Source: Nocardia farcinica
GTDB taxonomy: Bacteria; Actinomycetota; Actinomycetes; Mycobacteriales; Mycobacteriaceae
Direction of reading: 5' to 3'
DNA length: 64,000 bases
Assembly (NCBI RefSeq): GCF_001182745.1
Contig: NZ_LN868939.1
Coordinates: forward strand, 2,170,001 to 2,234,000
Both the position numbers and the translations under genes were made by a program. This document shows positions 19,834 through 27,789 of this stretch, one piece after another; within the stretch, counting starts at the first letter, position 1, and the number at the start of each line of letters is the position of its first letter. The notes beneath the pieces were generated by a model. The model made no database searches. It was not told the origin of the DNA and saw only the letters and a program-made list of their open reading frames with translations.

Positions 19834-20244
19834 TCAGCGCAGTTGCTGGATACGGATCATGTTGCCCGCCGGATCCCGCAGGGCGAAGTCACGGACACCA
19901 TAGGGCTGCTCGATGGGCTCCTGCACGATCTCGGCGTCACCGGCCTGCACCTTCTCGAACGCGGCGTCGAGATCATCGGTCGCCAGCAGGATGCTGGCGT
20001 AGGTGCCCTTGGCCATCATCTCGGTGATGGTGCGGCGCTCGTCGTCGGTGATGCCCGGGTCGGCGGCCGGTGGGTGCAGCACGATGTTGATGCCCGGCTG
20101 GGAGGGCGGGCCCACGGTGAGCCAGCGCATGCCGTCGTAACCCACGTCGTTGCGCAGCTCGAAGCCGAGGGTGTCGCGGTAGAAGGCGAGGGCGGCCTCG
20201 GCGTCGTCGTGCGGGAGGAACGAGGAGTGAATGGTGATGTCCAT
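19834..20244 (-). CDS. VOC (glyoxalase/dioxygenase superfamily) protein
   Basis: The product is 136 residues with the beta-alpha-beta-beta-beta modules of the vicinal oxygen chelate fold: SSFLPHDDAEAALAFYRDTLGF at the start and DFALRDPAGNMIRI at the end. Members include glyoxalases, extradiol dioxygenases and drug-binding proteins; the function here is unknown. It follows an AraC gene by five bases and is probably cotranscribed. The UvrA-like gene starts 33 bases downstream on the same strand, so all three may form one unit. Confidence 0.85.
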   Translation of the reverse strand: MDITIHSSFLPHDDAEAALAFYRDTLGFELRNDVGYDGMRWLTVGPPSQPGINIVLHPPAADPGITDDERRTITEMMAKGTYASILLATDDLDAAFEKVQAGDAEIVQEPIEQPYGVRDFALRDPAGNMIRIQQLR

Positions 20245-20249
20245 GCCGC

Positions 20250-20696
20250 TCACGCTAATCGCGCCGTCGCGGCCCGCGCTTCTCGATTCCTGACCGGTCT
20301 GACGACCTTCTTCGACTCGCACGAGGGCACCCCGGCCATCTCGTCGGCGGCCTCGCGCTTGTAGGCGCTCGGCGGCATGCCGACCAGTTCGGTGAACCGG
20401 GTGCTGAACGTGCCCAGCGAGGAACAGCCCACCGCGAAGCACACCTCGGTGACGCTGAGGTCGCCGCGCCGCAGCAGCGCCATCGCCCGCTCGATCCGGC
20501 GCGTCATCAGGTAGCTGTAGGGCGACTCGCCGTAGGCCTGGCGGAACTGCCTGCTCAGGTGCCCCGCCGACATGTGGACCGCCCTGGCCAGTGCCTCCAC
20601 GTCCAGCGGTTGGGCGTACTCGCGGTCGATCCGGTCCCGCACCCGCCGCAGCCGGGCGAGGTCACGCAGATGCTGATCGTTAGCGGGTCTGCTCAC
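20250..20696 (-). CDS. AraC-family regulator
   Basis: The product is 148 residues: essentially one AraC-type DNA-binding domain with two helix-turn-helices (VEALARAVHMSAGHLSRQFR and VTEVCFAVGCSSLGTFSTRF), followed by a basic tail. There is no large ligand domain, so it may respond through a partner such as the VOC protein five bases downstream. GTG 20696 is taken as start; ATG 20741 is a possible alternative. About 175 bases upstream carry no gene that I can support. Confidence 0.85.
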   Translation of the reverse strand: MSRPANDQHLRDLARLRRVRDRIDREYAQPLDVEALARAVHMSAGHLSRQFRQAYGESPYSYLMTRRIERAMALLRRGDLSVTEVCFAVGCSSLGTFSTRFTELVGMPPSAYKREAADEMAGVPSCESKKVVRPVRNREARAATARLA

Positions 20697-20871
20697 GTGC
20701 CCGATCGTCGCACACGCGAGGCCGAATGGTCGAGCGTCCATCTCGGTGCGCTCAGTTCTCGGCGAACCGGCACCGGAGCGCCCCGCTGGGCGCGATCCGG
20801 CGCGCGCCGAGGCGGGCGGGGCGCCGGGATTCCTGGCCCGGCTGCCGGAGCACTCCGTCGAGGCGGTCGGC

Positions 20872-21807
20872 TCAGCCCGGATCGGCGGCCGTGCGGGCCG
20901 ACTCGATGCGTGCCGCGCAGGCCGCGAGGGTCTCGGACGCGCCGGAGGGCGGGGCCTCCCGCCGCCAGATGGCGCGGAAGCGGCGGGTGAGGACGGCGGC
21001 GTCGGCGACCGGGACCTCGACGACGCGGCCCGCCGCCAGTTCGGGTGCGGCGATGAGGGCACTGAGCACGGCGGGCGCCAAGCCGGTGCGCACCGCTTCC
21101 AGAATCGCGACGGCCGAACCCAATTCGGCGGCCGGGGGAGCGGGCCGGCAGTGCGCGGCGAGGATCTCCCACACGGTGTCGCGGGTGCCCGAGCCCGGCT
21201 CGCGCCACAGCAGCGGCGTCGCGGCCAGCTCGCGCAGGCCGAGCGGGCGGGCGCGGCGCGCCCACGGGTGCTCCGGTCCGACGATCACCAGCAGGTGGTC
21301 GGCGCCGAGCACCCGGTCGGCGAGCCCGACGGGCGGATGCGGGCCCTCCACGAAGCCGATGTCGGCCGAGCCGTCGCGCACCATCGCCTCGACCTGCCGG
21401 CTGTTGCCGACCTCGAGCGCCACCGTCACGTCCGGGCGCACCGCCCGCAGCGCCGCCAGCCACTGCGGAACCCGATGGTCGGCAATGGTTTTCGAGGAGG
21501 CGACCCGCACGCGCGGGGCGTGGTCGCCCGAGAGCGCGGTGAGGGTGTCGGTGAACGAGCGGGCCGCGGCGAGCACCTCGCGCGCCTGCTCGACCGCGAC
21601 CCGGCCCGCCTCGGTGAGCACCGAGCCGGTCGGCCCGCGGTCGAGCAGCCGCAGCCGCAGCCGCCGTTCCAGCGCGCTGATCCGCATGCTCGCCGCGGGC
21701 TGACTGATGCCGTGCCTGCGCGCGGCCGCGCCGAGGCTGCCGGTGTCGGCGACCGACACCAGCAGGTCGAGCACGGCCAGGTCGGGTGTCCCCGGCGGCA
21801 GGGTCAT
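20872..21807 (-). CDS. LysR-family regulator divergent from the YeiH-type exporter
   Basis: The product is 311 residues. The N-terminal LysR helix-turn-helix (GSLGAAARRHGISQPAASMR) is followed by the linker helix and a substrate-binding domain. It is divergent from a YeiH-family gene, the same arrangement as E. coli yeiE-yeiH, so it probably controls that gene. A minus-strand -10 TAAACT (21819-21814) lies six bases before the ATG, suggesting a leaderless transcript. Confidence 0.9.
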   Translation of the reverse strand: MTLPPGTPDLAVLDLLVSVADTGSLGAAARRHGISQPAASMRISALERRLRLRLLDRGPTGSVLTEAGRVAVEQAREVLAAARSFTDTLTALSGDHAPRVRVASSKTIADHRVPQWLAALRAVRPDVTVALEVGNSRQVEAMVRDGSADIGFVEGPHPPVGLADRVLGADHLLVIVGPEHPWARRARPLGLRELAATPLLWREPGSGTRDTVWEILAAHCRPAPPAAELGSAVAILEAVRTGLAPAVLSALIAAPELAAGRVVEVPVADAAVLTRRFRAIWRREAPPSGASETLAACAARIESARTAADPG

Positions 21808-21878
21808 AACCGCAGTTTATGGGGTCAGACGAAGTTGCCCGCTACCGGTCCGGGCCGCACGCGAGGAACGTCGACGGG

Positions 21879-22886
21879 GTGAACACCCTGCGCCCCGCCG
21901 TCCCCGGTCTCCTGCTCGCCGCCGTTCTCGCCACCGTGGCCACCGTCGTCGGGCGGCTCGTGCCGGTCGCGGGCGCGCCGGTCACCGCCTTGGCCGCGGG
22001 TGCGCTGACCGGTGTCGCCGCGCGCCGGGCGGTCGCCGACGACGGCCGCTTCGGCCCCGGCCTCGACCTGACCCGGCAGCGGGTGCTCGGGATCGCCATC
22101 GTGTTGCTGGGGCTCGGGCTGCCGCTGGACGCGGTGCTCACCGTCGGGCGGGAGACCGCCGTCGTGCTGCTGGGCACCCTGGTGGCCGGGGCGGTGGCCG
22201 CGCTCGTGGTCGGGCGGCTGCTCGCCCTGCATCGCGAGTCGGGCATCCTCATCGCGGCCGGAACCACGATCTGCGGCGCCTCGGCCATCGCCGCGGTCAC
22301 CGCCGTCATCAAGCCCAGCCGGGACCGGGTCGCCTACGCGCTGGGCACCATCTTCGTGTTCAACATCCTGGCCGTGCTGGTCTACCCGCCGGTGGGCCAC
22401 GCGCTCGGCCTCTCCGAGGAGGCGTTCGGGCTGTGGGCGGGTACCGCCATCAACGACACCTCCTCGGTGCTGGCGGCCGGGGTCGCCTTCGGCCCGGTCG
22501 CGGCGTCCTTCGCGGTGATCGTGAAGCTGGTCCGCAGCCTGATGATCGTCCCGCTGTGCGTCGGCCTGCACCTGGCGGGCCGCCGCGGCGCCGGGCGGGA
22601 GGCCGCCGAGCCCACCCCGCTGTGGCGCACCATCCCGCTGTTCGTCGTGCTGTTCCTCGCCGCCTCCGTCGTCGCCGGACTCGGGGTGCTGCCGTCCGCC
22701 TGGACGGCGGGCCTCACCCACCTCAGCGGCTGGCTGGTCGCCGCCGTCCTCGCCGCCGTCGGTGCCGGGCTGGACTGGCGCCGACTGGCCGCCACCGGCC
22801 CGCGTCCGCTGGTCTACGGCGGGATCCTCGGCCTCGTGCTGGCCGGCTCCGCCCTGGCACTGCAGGCCGCGACCGGCTGGCTGTGA
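21879..22886 (+). CDS. YeiH/UPF0324 family membrane protein (putative sulfate/sulfite exporter)
   Basis: The product is 335 residues with about ten hydrophobic helices. The conserved segments GTTICGASAIAAV and GTAINDTSSVLAAG identify the UPF0324/YeiH family, annotated as putative sulfate exporters. The divergent LysR regulator supports an inducible transporter. GTG 21879 starts just before the first membrane helix. The substrate is inferred from family annotation only. Confidence 0.88.
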   Translation: MNTLRPAVPGLLLAAVLATVATVVGRLVPVAGAPVTALAAGALTGVAARRAVADDGRFGPGLDLTRQRVLGIAIVLLGLGLPLDAVLTVGRETAVVLLGTLVAGAVAALVVGRLLALHRESGILIAAGTTICGASAIAAVTAVIKPSRDRVAYALGTIFVFNILAVLVYPPVGHALGLSEEAFGLWAGTAINDTSSVLAAGVAFGPVAASFAVIVKLVRSLMIVPLCVGLHLAGRRGAGREAAEPTPLWRTIPLFVVLFLAASVVAGLGVLPSAWTAGLTHLSGWLVAAVLAAVGAGLDWRRLAATGPRPLVYGGILGLVLAGSALALQAATGWL

Positions 22887-23026
22887 CCGGCCACCGGGCA
22901 ATCGGGCATCTTTTGACGGAAACGGGGAATTCGGACACCGAGGCCCGTGGCGGAATTATCCTGTCGCCACCGAACCCGAGTCGGGGCGAGGGACCGCCGG
23001 GCGGGGCGGTCGGCGAGGAGGTCGCG

Positions 23027-23215
23027 ATGCGCATTTCGGGACGCGCGGTGTGGCAGCAGCTGGTGCGCGGTTTCCTGTTGTACGGGGCGGGGGTCGGTGG
23101 ATCGTTGCCGTGCTACGAGGAATGGCTGCGGCGCTCCGCGGAGGCCGAAGCCGCGGCGGCGCACTGGGATTGGTCCATCCCGCACCGCTGGTACGACATG
23201 GCCCACGGCCGCTGA
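23027..23215 (+). CDS. Small hypothetical protein, 62 residues
   Basis: ATG 23027 follows GAGGAG (23014-23019). The product begins MRISGRAVWQQLVRGFLLYG and ends SIPHRWYDMAHGR, with an acidic Ala/Glu-rich middle. Codon bias is typical of the chromosome. I recognise no family. There is one weakly hydrophobic stretch near the N-terminus but no clear signal peptide. It ends nine bases before the convergent phosphatase gene. Confidence 0.65.
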   Translation: MRISGRAVWQQLVRGFLLYGAGVGGSLPCYEEWLRRSAEAEAAAAHWDWSIPHRWYDMAHGR

Positions 23216-23224
23216 CGCGGCAGC

Positions 23225-24868
23225 TCAGCCGCCGCCGTCCGGCGCGGCGGACAATCCGGTGGTGGGCGCGGCAGGGCGAGCCGCCTCGGCGACGCCGGGG
23301 ATGCCGTCCTCCACCACCCAGGTCGACCGCGTGTGCACCGGCGCGCCACGGCGCTGGACGAACGGCACCACCCGGAAGTCGTTGCGCCACACGCGGTGGT
23401 CGAGTTCGACCCGGACATAGCCGCGCTGGGAGTTGAAGAACTTCAGATCCGGGTTGGCCGCCAGCAGCCGACGGCCGGTGTCGGTGACGTCGGCGCCGTC
23501 GCCCCCGGTGGTGATCGAGGTGCCGGTGAATTCGGCGGCCACCACCGGCGACTGCGGGTCGGCGTGGTCGCGGCGCAGGTCGGCGGCATGGTTCTGGTGC
23601 CGGTCGCCGGTGATGACGACCAGGTTGCGCACCCCGCGATCGGCGGCGGTCCCCAGGATCAGGTTGCGGTCGGCGACGTAGCCGTCCCAGGAGTCGGTGG
23701 ACACCGTCAGCCCCGGCCCCGGATCCACGTCCATCTGGCTCATCCCCACCTGGTTGCCGAGGATCTGCCAGCGGGCGGGCGAGCTGACCAGCCCCGCCAG
23801 CAGCCAATCCCGTTGCCGCGCACCGAGAATGGTGCGGTCGGTGGCGAAGCGCTCGGGGCAGTCGGCGGTCACGTTCTCGCTGCAGACCTGCACGTCACGG
23901 TACTGACGGGTGTCGAGCATGGTCAGTTCGGCCAGGTCACCCCAGCCGAACCGGCGATGCAGCAGCATCGACGGACCGTCCGGCAGCTGCGCCGACCGCA
24001 GCGGCTGATGCTCGTACATGGCCTGGAACGCGGCCGCCTTGCGCCCGCGGAACAACGGCGGCAACCGGTAGATGTCCACGCCGAGGCCGGGATGGTCGGC
24101 GGCCCAGTTGTTGTCGACCTCGTGGTCGTCGAAGGTGACGATCCACGGGAAGGCGGCGTGCGCGTCACGCAGCGGCTGCTCGGCCTTGTACTGGGCATAG
24201 CGCAACCGATACCCCGGCAGATCCACCGACTCGCCGCGTTCCAGGGTGCGCGGATCCTCCAGCCTGCCGTGGCGCCAGCTGCTCTCGTAGATGTAGTCAC
24301 CCAGATGCACGACCAGCTCGAGATCCTCGGCGCGCAGATGCTCGTAGGCGGTGTAATACCCCGAACTCCACGACTGACAGGACGCGTAGGCGAAACGCAG
24401 GCGCTCGACGGCCTGGCCGAGGGCGGGCGCGGTGCGGGTGCGGCCCACCGGAGAGATCACCGAACCCGCCCGGAACCGGTAGAAATACCAGCGGTCGGGC
24501 TCGAGCCCGCGCACCTCGGGATGCACCGAATGGGCCAGCTCGCGGGTCGCCACCGCGGTGCCGCGTTGCACCACCGAGCGGAACTGCTCGTCGTGGGCGA
24601 CCTCGTAGTCCACCGAGACCGGCGCGTTCATCATCCCGCCGTGCCCGTCGGGCGCGAAGGGGTCCGGCGCCAGCCGCGTCCACAGCACCACCCCGTCGGG
24701 GGCCGGATCACCGGAGGCGATACCCAGCGTGAACGGGTCGTCCGACCAGCGCGGCACCCGGAACCGGCCGCTGCTCGCCGCCGCGGTGCCCACCAGCACG
24801 GCGGCCGACCCGGCGGCGGCGACGCGGAGCAGATTCCGGCGGGGCAGGTTCCGGCGGGGCAGAGCCAT
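23225..24868 (-). CDS. phoD: PhoD-type alkaline phosphatase/phosphodiesterase with Tat signal
   Basis: The product is 547 residues. The N-terminus carries a twin-arginine signal with a duplicated core (RRNLPRRNLLRVAAAG), followed by a hydrophobic stretch. Family motifs include the PhoD N-terminal domain (FTLGIASGDPAPDGVVLWTR), the metal-site blocks HLGDYIYES and DDHEVDNNW, and GDRHQNHA near the C-terminus. PhoD enzymes are exported, use calcium and iron, and release phosphate from esters outside the cell. ATG 24868 is taken; ATG 24877 is also possible. Confidence 0.93.
   Translation of the reverse strand: MALPRRNLPRRNLLRVAAAGSAAVLVGTAAASSGRFRVPRWSDDPFTLGIASGDPAPDGVVLWTRLAPDPFAPDGHGGMMNAPVSVDYEVAHDEQFRSVVQRGTAVATRELAHSVHPEVRGLEPDRWYFYRFRAGSVISPVGRTRTAPALGQAVERLRFAYASCQSWSSGYYTAYEHLRAEDLELVVHLGDYIYESSWRHGRLEDPRTLERGESVDLPGYRLRYAQYKAEQPLRDAHAAFPWIVTFDDHEVDNNWAADHPGLGVDIYRLPPLFRGRKAAAFQAMYEHQPLRSAQLPDGPSMLLHRRFGWGDLAELTMLDTRQYRDVQVCSENVTADCPERFATDRTILGARQRDWLLAGLVSSPARWQILGNQVGMSQMDVDPGPGLTVSTDSWDGYVADRNLILGTAADRGVRNLVVITGDRHQNHAADLRRDHADPQSPVVAAEFTGTSITTGGDGADVTDTGRRLLAANPDLKFFNSQRGYVRVELDHRVWRNDFRVVPFVQRRGAPVHTRSTWVVEDGIPGVAEAARPAAPTTGLSAAPDGGG
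24834..24863. repeat. 15-bp tandem duplication in the phoD signal sequence
   Basis: TTCCGGCGGGGCAGG (24834-24848) is followed directly by TTCCGGCGGGGCAGA. The duplication adds five residues and creates a second Arg-Arg pair in the Tat signal of the phosphatase. Confidence 0.85.
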
Positions 24869-24922
24869 ACCCCACACGGTACGGCACCGGAGCCGAGTTC
24901 TCCGGTTGAGCGGTAGCGGATG

Positions 24923-25018
24923 CCGCTGACCCGCTCAGGCTGTGCCGTTCTTCGCCTGAGCGGGGCGGCCTGCGTGGTGACGCTGCGCTACCGCCTCCGG
25001 CCGCTGACCCGCTCAGGC
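24923..25018. repeat. Structured 78-bp intergenic repeat, copy A
   Basis: The boundary sequence CCGCTGACCCGCTCAGGC occurs at 24923-24940 and again at 25001-25018, 78 bp apart. Between them an 11-bp perfect inverted repeat (CCCGCTCAGGC 24930-24940, GCCTGAGCGGG 24954-24964) encloses a 13-base loop; a conserved segment with GACGCTGCGCTACCGCC follows. The same unit occurs twice at 50.7 kb. The right-hand boundary supplies the last codon and TGA of the minus-strand gene at 25013. Confidence 0.88.
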
Positions 25019-25303
25019 GCCTTGCAAACGGATCTCGCTGGTCAGGAGTTCGGCCAGTTCGGCGAGGGCGGTGGCGTCGGGGTCGCGGCCCGCGCGTTGG
25101 AGCACGTCGGATTTGGTGGCGATGACCAGCCCGTGCTCGGCACGGTCGGTGTCGGGGACGAGCGTCACCCGGCCATCCTCCAGGACGAGCCGGGCGTCGG
25201 AGCCGTGCGAATGCAGCAGTTCCCGCAGGTCGTCGCCGGTGACGGTGGTGTGCGCGGCCGTGGCGTCAGGCCGGGATGTCTGTCCGGTCGAGTTGTCGTC
25301 CAT
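25013..25303 (-). CDS. Small hypothetical protein, 96 residues
   Basis: The product starts MDDNSTGQTSRPDATAAH and has a more ordered middle, VTGDDLRELLHSHGSDARLV, then LVIATKSDVLQRAG. I recognise no domain, though the region suggests a small alpha/beta fold. Its start lies 38 bases inside the end of the upstream gene, so translation is probably coupled. The stop codon and last Ala codon lie inside the intergenic repeat, so the C-terminus may have been reset by insertion of that element. Confidence 0.65.
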   Translation of the reverse strand: MDDNSTGQTSRPDATAAHTTVTGDDLRELLHSHGSDARLVLEDGRVTLVPDTDRAEHGLVIATKSDVLQRAGRDPDATALAELAELLTSEIRLQGA

Positions 25304-25958
25304 GGGTCTCGGGTGCCCGGCTCGCCCCGCCGGAAACACCGTGCGCGCCGAGCGGCGGCGCGGGCGCGGCGGGCAGCAGGTCCGTCCACAGGGCCCGGTC
25401 GATCAGCGCGGCCACGTCGATGTGGCGCAGCTCCCGCACGGCCGGGCTGTCGAACACCTCCGCGGCGACCCGGCGCACCCGGTCGGCCACCAGCCGCTCC
25501 ACCCGGCCGAGCCGCCCGAGCAGGCCCGCGACGGTATCGGCGGGATGCAACCGGGCCCGCACGTCCGACCGCCCGATCTCGGCGATCCGCACCGCCAGCG
25601 CGCACCGCCCCGCAGGCTCCAGGGCGATCGTGGTCCGCACCGCGACGGCGCCGCTGAACACCACGGTGCGACCGGGGATCCGCACCCGCACATGCAGCAG
25701 CATCGGAAGGAACATGGCGAATTCCCAGTCCCGCTCCGGCACCGCGGTCAACCGGACCGGCCACGGCCGCGCGACCGCCGTGGCCGAGACCAGCCCGCCC
25801 GGACCGACCGGCAGCGGTCCCACCTCGATGCGATCACCGACGATGCGATCCACCAGCGCCGCGATCCGGTCGGGTCCGGTCACCGTCGCCAGCACCGTGT
25901 CGGCGAACTGCGCCCGAGCGCGCCGCGCGTCGGCGGGACGTTCGATCCCGTGTGCCAT
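25266..25958 (-). CDS. Hypothetical protein, 230 residues
   Basis: The start MAHGIERPADARRARAQ leads into a beta-rich middle (HVRVRIPGRTVVFSGAVAVR) and a helical segment near 150-200. The tail is Pro/Gly-rich. There is no signal peptide or catalytic motif, and I cannot name a family. GGAGGTGT precedes ATG 25958. The next gene overlaps its end by 38 bases. The 240 bases upstream, shared with the divergent KGG gene, hold promoters only. Confidence 0.65.
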   Translation of the reverse strand: MAHGIERPADARRARAQFADTVLATVTGPDRIAALVDRIVGDRIEVGPLPVGPGGLVSATAVARPWPVRLTAVPERDWEFAMFLPMLLHVRVRIPGRTVVFSGAVAVRTTIALEPAGRCALAVRIAEIGRSDVRARLHPADTVAGLLGRLGRVERLVADRVRRVAAEVFDSPAVRELRHIDVAALIDRALWTDLLPAAPAPPLGAHGVSGGASRAPETHGRQLDRTDIPA

Positions 25959-26106
25959 GCCACACCTCCGTTCGAAGGTCGCATACCCACCGAGAGCCCG
26001 GTCATGCCATCGAACCTCCTGCGTATCCGGGGTATTGGCGGGTCGCGATCCAGAGTGTCTGCGCCGCAGCGGCATTCACCGCATTTCGGACTTCTTCGAT
26101 TCCGCC

Positions 26107-26131
26107 GATTGAGCGCCGCAGAGCCGGGTAG
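26107..26131 (+). promoter_or_regulatory. SigB/SigF-like promoter of the KGG gene
   Basis: GATTG (26107-26111), 14 bases, GGGTAG (26126-26131), about 67 bases before the ATG. The same spacing and nearly the same hexamer occur before the flavodoxin gene at 63 kb. Confidence 0.4.
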
Positions 26132-26198
26132 GCCTCGGATGTGACCGCGACAGTGGTCGCGACGCAAGGAAGACCGATCACCGAAGGAGGATTGGACC

Positions 26199-26402
26199 AT
26201 GGCTGATCCGAACAACGCCGGTCAGTTCGGCAACCGTTCCGACACCGCGGAGCAGGCGCGCCGCGGCGGCCAGGCCAGCACCGGTAGCTTCGGCGACCGC
26301 AACTCGGCGGACCCCCGTGAGGCGGGCCGCAAGGGTGCGCAGGCACAGCCCACCGAGGCCAAGATCCGAGGCGGCGAACACAGCCGCAGCGGCGGCAACT
26401 GA
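26199..26402 (+). CDS. KGG/YciG-like small stress protein
   Basis: The product is 67 residues, very hydrophilic and rich in Gly, Arg and Ser. Segments EQARRGGQAS and EAGRKGAQAQ are variants of the KGG repeat of general stress proteins such as YciG, which are small and probably disordered. GAAGGAGG lies seven bases before the ATG. A candidate stress-sigma promoter lies upstream, fitting a role in stationary-phase or desiccation stress. The mechanism is not known. Confidence 0.8.
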   Translation: MADPNNAGQFGNRSDTAEQARRGGQASTGSFGDRNSADPREAGRKGAQAQPTEAKIRGGEHSRSGGN

Positions 26403-26494
26403 CCTTCAGTGACGGATACGAGCGCCGGGTGGCACGCGCCGCCCGGCGCTCGTCGCTCTCTCATCGGGGAGGGCACGCCGCGCGGCGGCGGGAG

Positions 26495-26508
26495 CATACT
26501 TGGATGCG
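26495..26508 (+). promoter_or_regulatory. Leaderless promoter of the PAS-ANTAR gene
   Basis: A -10 element CATACT (26495-26500) is followed by seven bases and the GTG at 26508. No ribosome site is present at a normal distance, so the transcript probably begins at or next to the start codon. Confidence 0.55.
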
Positions 26509-27197
26509 TGATGGCTATGGACGAAATGACCCCGGAGACCGCGGCGAGCGTGATCGCCAAGGTCGTGGGTGCCGGTCGTCCGCAAACGACGGGCACCTTC
26601 CGATTCCGCTACGCGGACCAGCGCTGGGAGTGGTCCGACGAGGTCGCCGTCCTGCACGGCTACGCGCCCGGCAGCGTCACGCCGACCACCGAGCTGCTGC
26701 TCTCGCACAAGCATCCCGAAGACCGCGAACAGGTCGCGGGCACCATCGACAACGCGGTGCGCCGCGCCGAGCCGTTCTGTAGCCGTCACCGCATCATCGA
26801 CACCTCCGGCCGGGTCCGTGAGGTGATCGTGCTCGGCGACGCCATGACCGACGACGCGGGCAACACCGTCGGCACCACCGGCTACTACATCGACCTCACC
26901 GAAGCCATGAACGCCGAGCGCCGCGAGGTGCTCGACGAGACCCTGCCGGAGCTGGTGCGCTCCCGCGCGGTCATCGAACAGGCCAAAGGCGTGCTGATGC
27001 GCATGTACCGCATCAACGCCGATCAGGCGTTCCGGGTGCTGCAATGGCGTTCCCAGGAGACCAACGTCAAACTCCGCACGCTCGCCGAGCGCCTCATCGC
27101 CGAGCTCGACACCCTGCCCCCGGTGACCCCGGAGACCCAGACGGCGTTCGACCACCTGCTGTTGACCCTGCACGACCGCATGCCGGAGCAGAACTGA
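26508..27197 (+). CDS. PAS and ANTAR domain RNA-binding regulator
   Basis: The product is 229 residues. A PAS domain occupies roughly residues 25-130 (RFRYADQRWEWSDEVAVLHG, then GTTGYYIDLTEA). An ANTAR domain follows from about 155 (SRAVIEQAKGVLMRMYRIN, then AFRVLQWRSQETNVKLRTLA). ANTAR proteins bind paired hairpins in nascent RNA and prevent termination; PAS-ANTAR forms are common in mycobacteria and Nocardia. The signal sensed by the PAS domain is unknown. GTG 26508 is chosen from the leaderless promoter; ATG 26511 is adjacent. Confidence 0.92.
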   Translation: MMAMDEMTPETAASVIAKVVGAGRPQTTGTFRFRYADQRWEWSDEVAVLHGYAPGSVTPTTELLLSHKHPEDREQVAGTIDNAVRRAEPFCSRHRIIDTSGRVREVIVLGDAMTDDAGNTVGTTGYYIDLTEAMNAERREVLDETLPELVRSRAVIEQAKGVLMRMYRINADQAFRVLQWRSQETNVKLRTLAERLIAELDTLPPVTPETQTAFDHLLLTLHDRMPEQN

Positions 27198-27230
27198 CCG
27201 ACCGGCCGGTGTGGCCGAGATCGCTGTTCT

Positions 27231-27255
27231 GGTTGGCGGCGCGCCCGCTGGGTAA
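27231..27255 (+). promoter_or_regulatory. SigB/SigF-like promoter of dps
   Basis: GGTTG (27231-27235), 14-base spacer, GGGTAA (27250-27255), 42 bases before ATG 27298. Stress-sigma control of dps is common in actinobacteria. Confidence 0.5.
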
Positions 27256-27297
27256 GCCCGATCGTGACACGGACCGACGACCGGAAAGGCATGAGCG

Positions 27298-27777
27298 ATG
27301 CCCCAGCCAATCACCAGCACCCTCGATTCCGAGCAGCAGCGCATCGCGGGTGAGGCGTTGCGCAACACGGTGGTGGACCTGATCGACCTGTCGCTGATCG
27401 CCAAGCAGGCGCACTGGAACGTGATCGGCCAGAACTTCCGTTCCGTGCACCTGGCGCTGGACGAACTGGTCACCGCCGCCCGCGACTTCACCGACGCGGC
27501 CGCCGAGCGGGCCACCGCCGTCGGTGTCAGCCCGGACGGCCGCGCCGCGACGGTGGCGCAGAACTCGGGCGCCACCGGCATCGGCGACGGCTGGCTCGAG
27601 GACCGCGCCGTCATCGAGACCATCGTGGAGAACCTGTCCGCGGTGATCGCGCGGCTGCGCGAGCGGATCGACGCCACCGAGAAGGCCGACCCGGTGACCC
27701 AGGATCTGTTCATCGAGATCGCGGCCCGCCTGGAACAGCTGCACTGGATGTGGCAGGCCCAGGTGGCCTCGGCCTGA
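27298..27777 (+). CDS. dps: Dps-family ferritin-like DNA-protection protein
   Basis: The product is 159 residues, normal for Dps. Ferroxidase residues lie in KQAHWNVIGQNF and in the second helix segment LALDELVTAARDFTDAAAER. Dps forms a 12-subunit shell that oxidises and stores iron using peroxide, and often coats DNA in stationary phase. GGAAAGG precedes the ATG. The STAS-ATPase gene begins 12 bases after the stop, so they may be one unit. Confidence 0.94.
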   Translation: MPQPITSTLDSEQQRIAGEALRNTVVDLIDLSLIAKQAHWNVIGQNFRSVHLALDELVTAARDFTDAAAERATAVGVSPDGRAATVAQNSGATGIGDGWLEDRAVIETIVENLSAVIARLRERIDATEKADPVTQDLFIEIAARLEQLHWMWQAQVASA

Positions 27778-27789
27778 CGGCCGGGCCGC

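Noticed and set aside
20697..20871. A possible gene between the AraC and LysR genes
   Set aside because: All frames are shadows of the neighbours; no start with a ribosome site and no motif.
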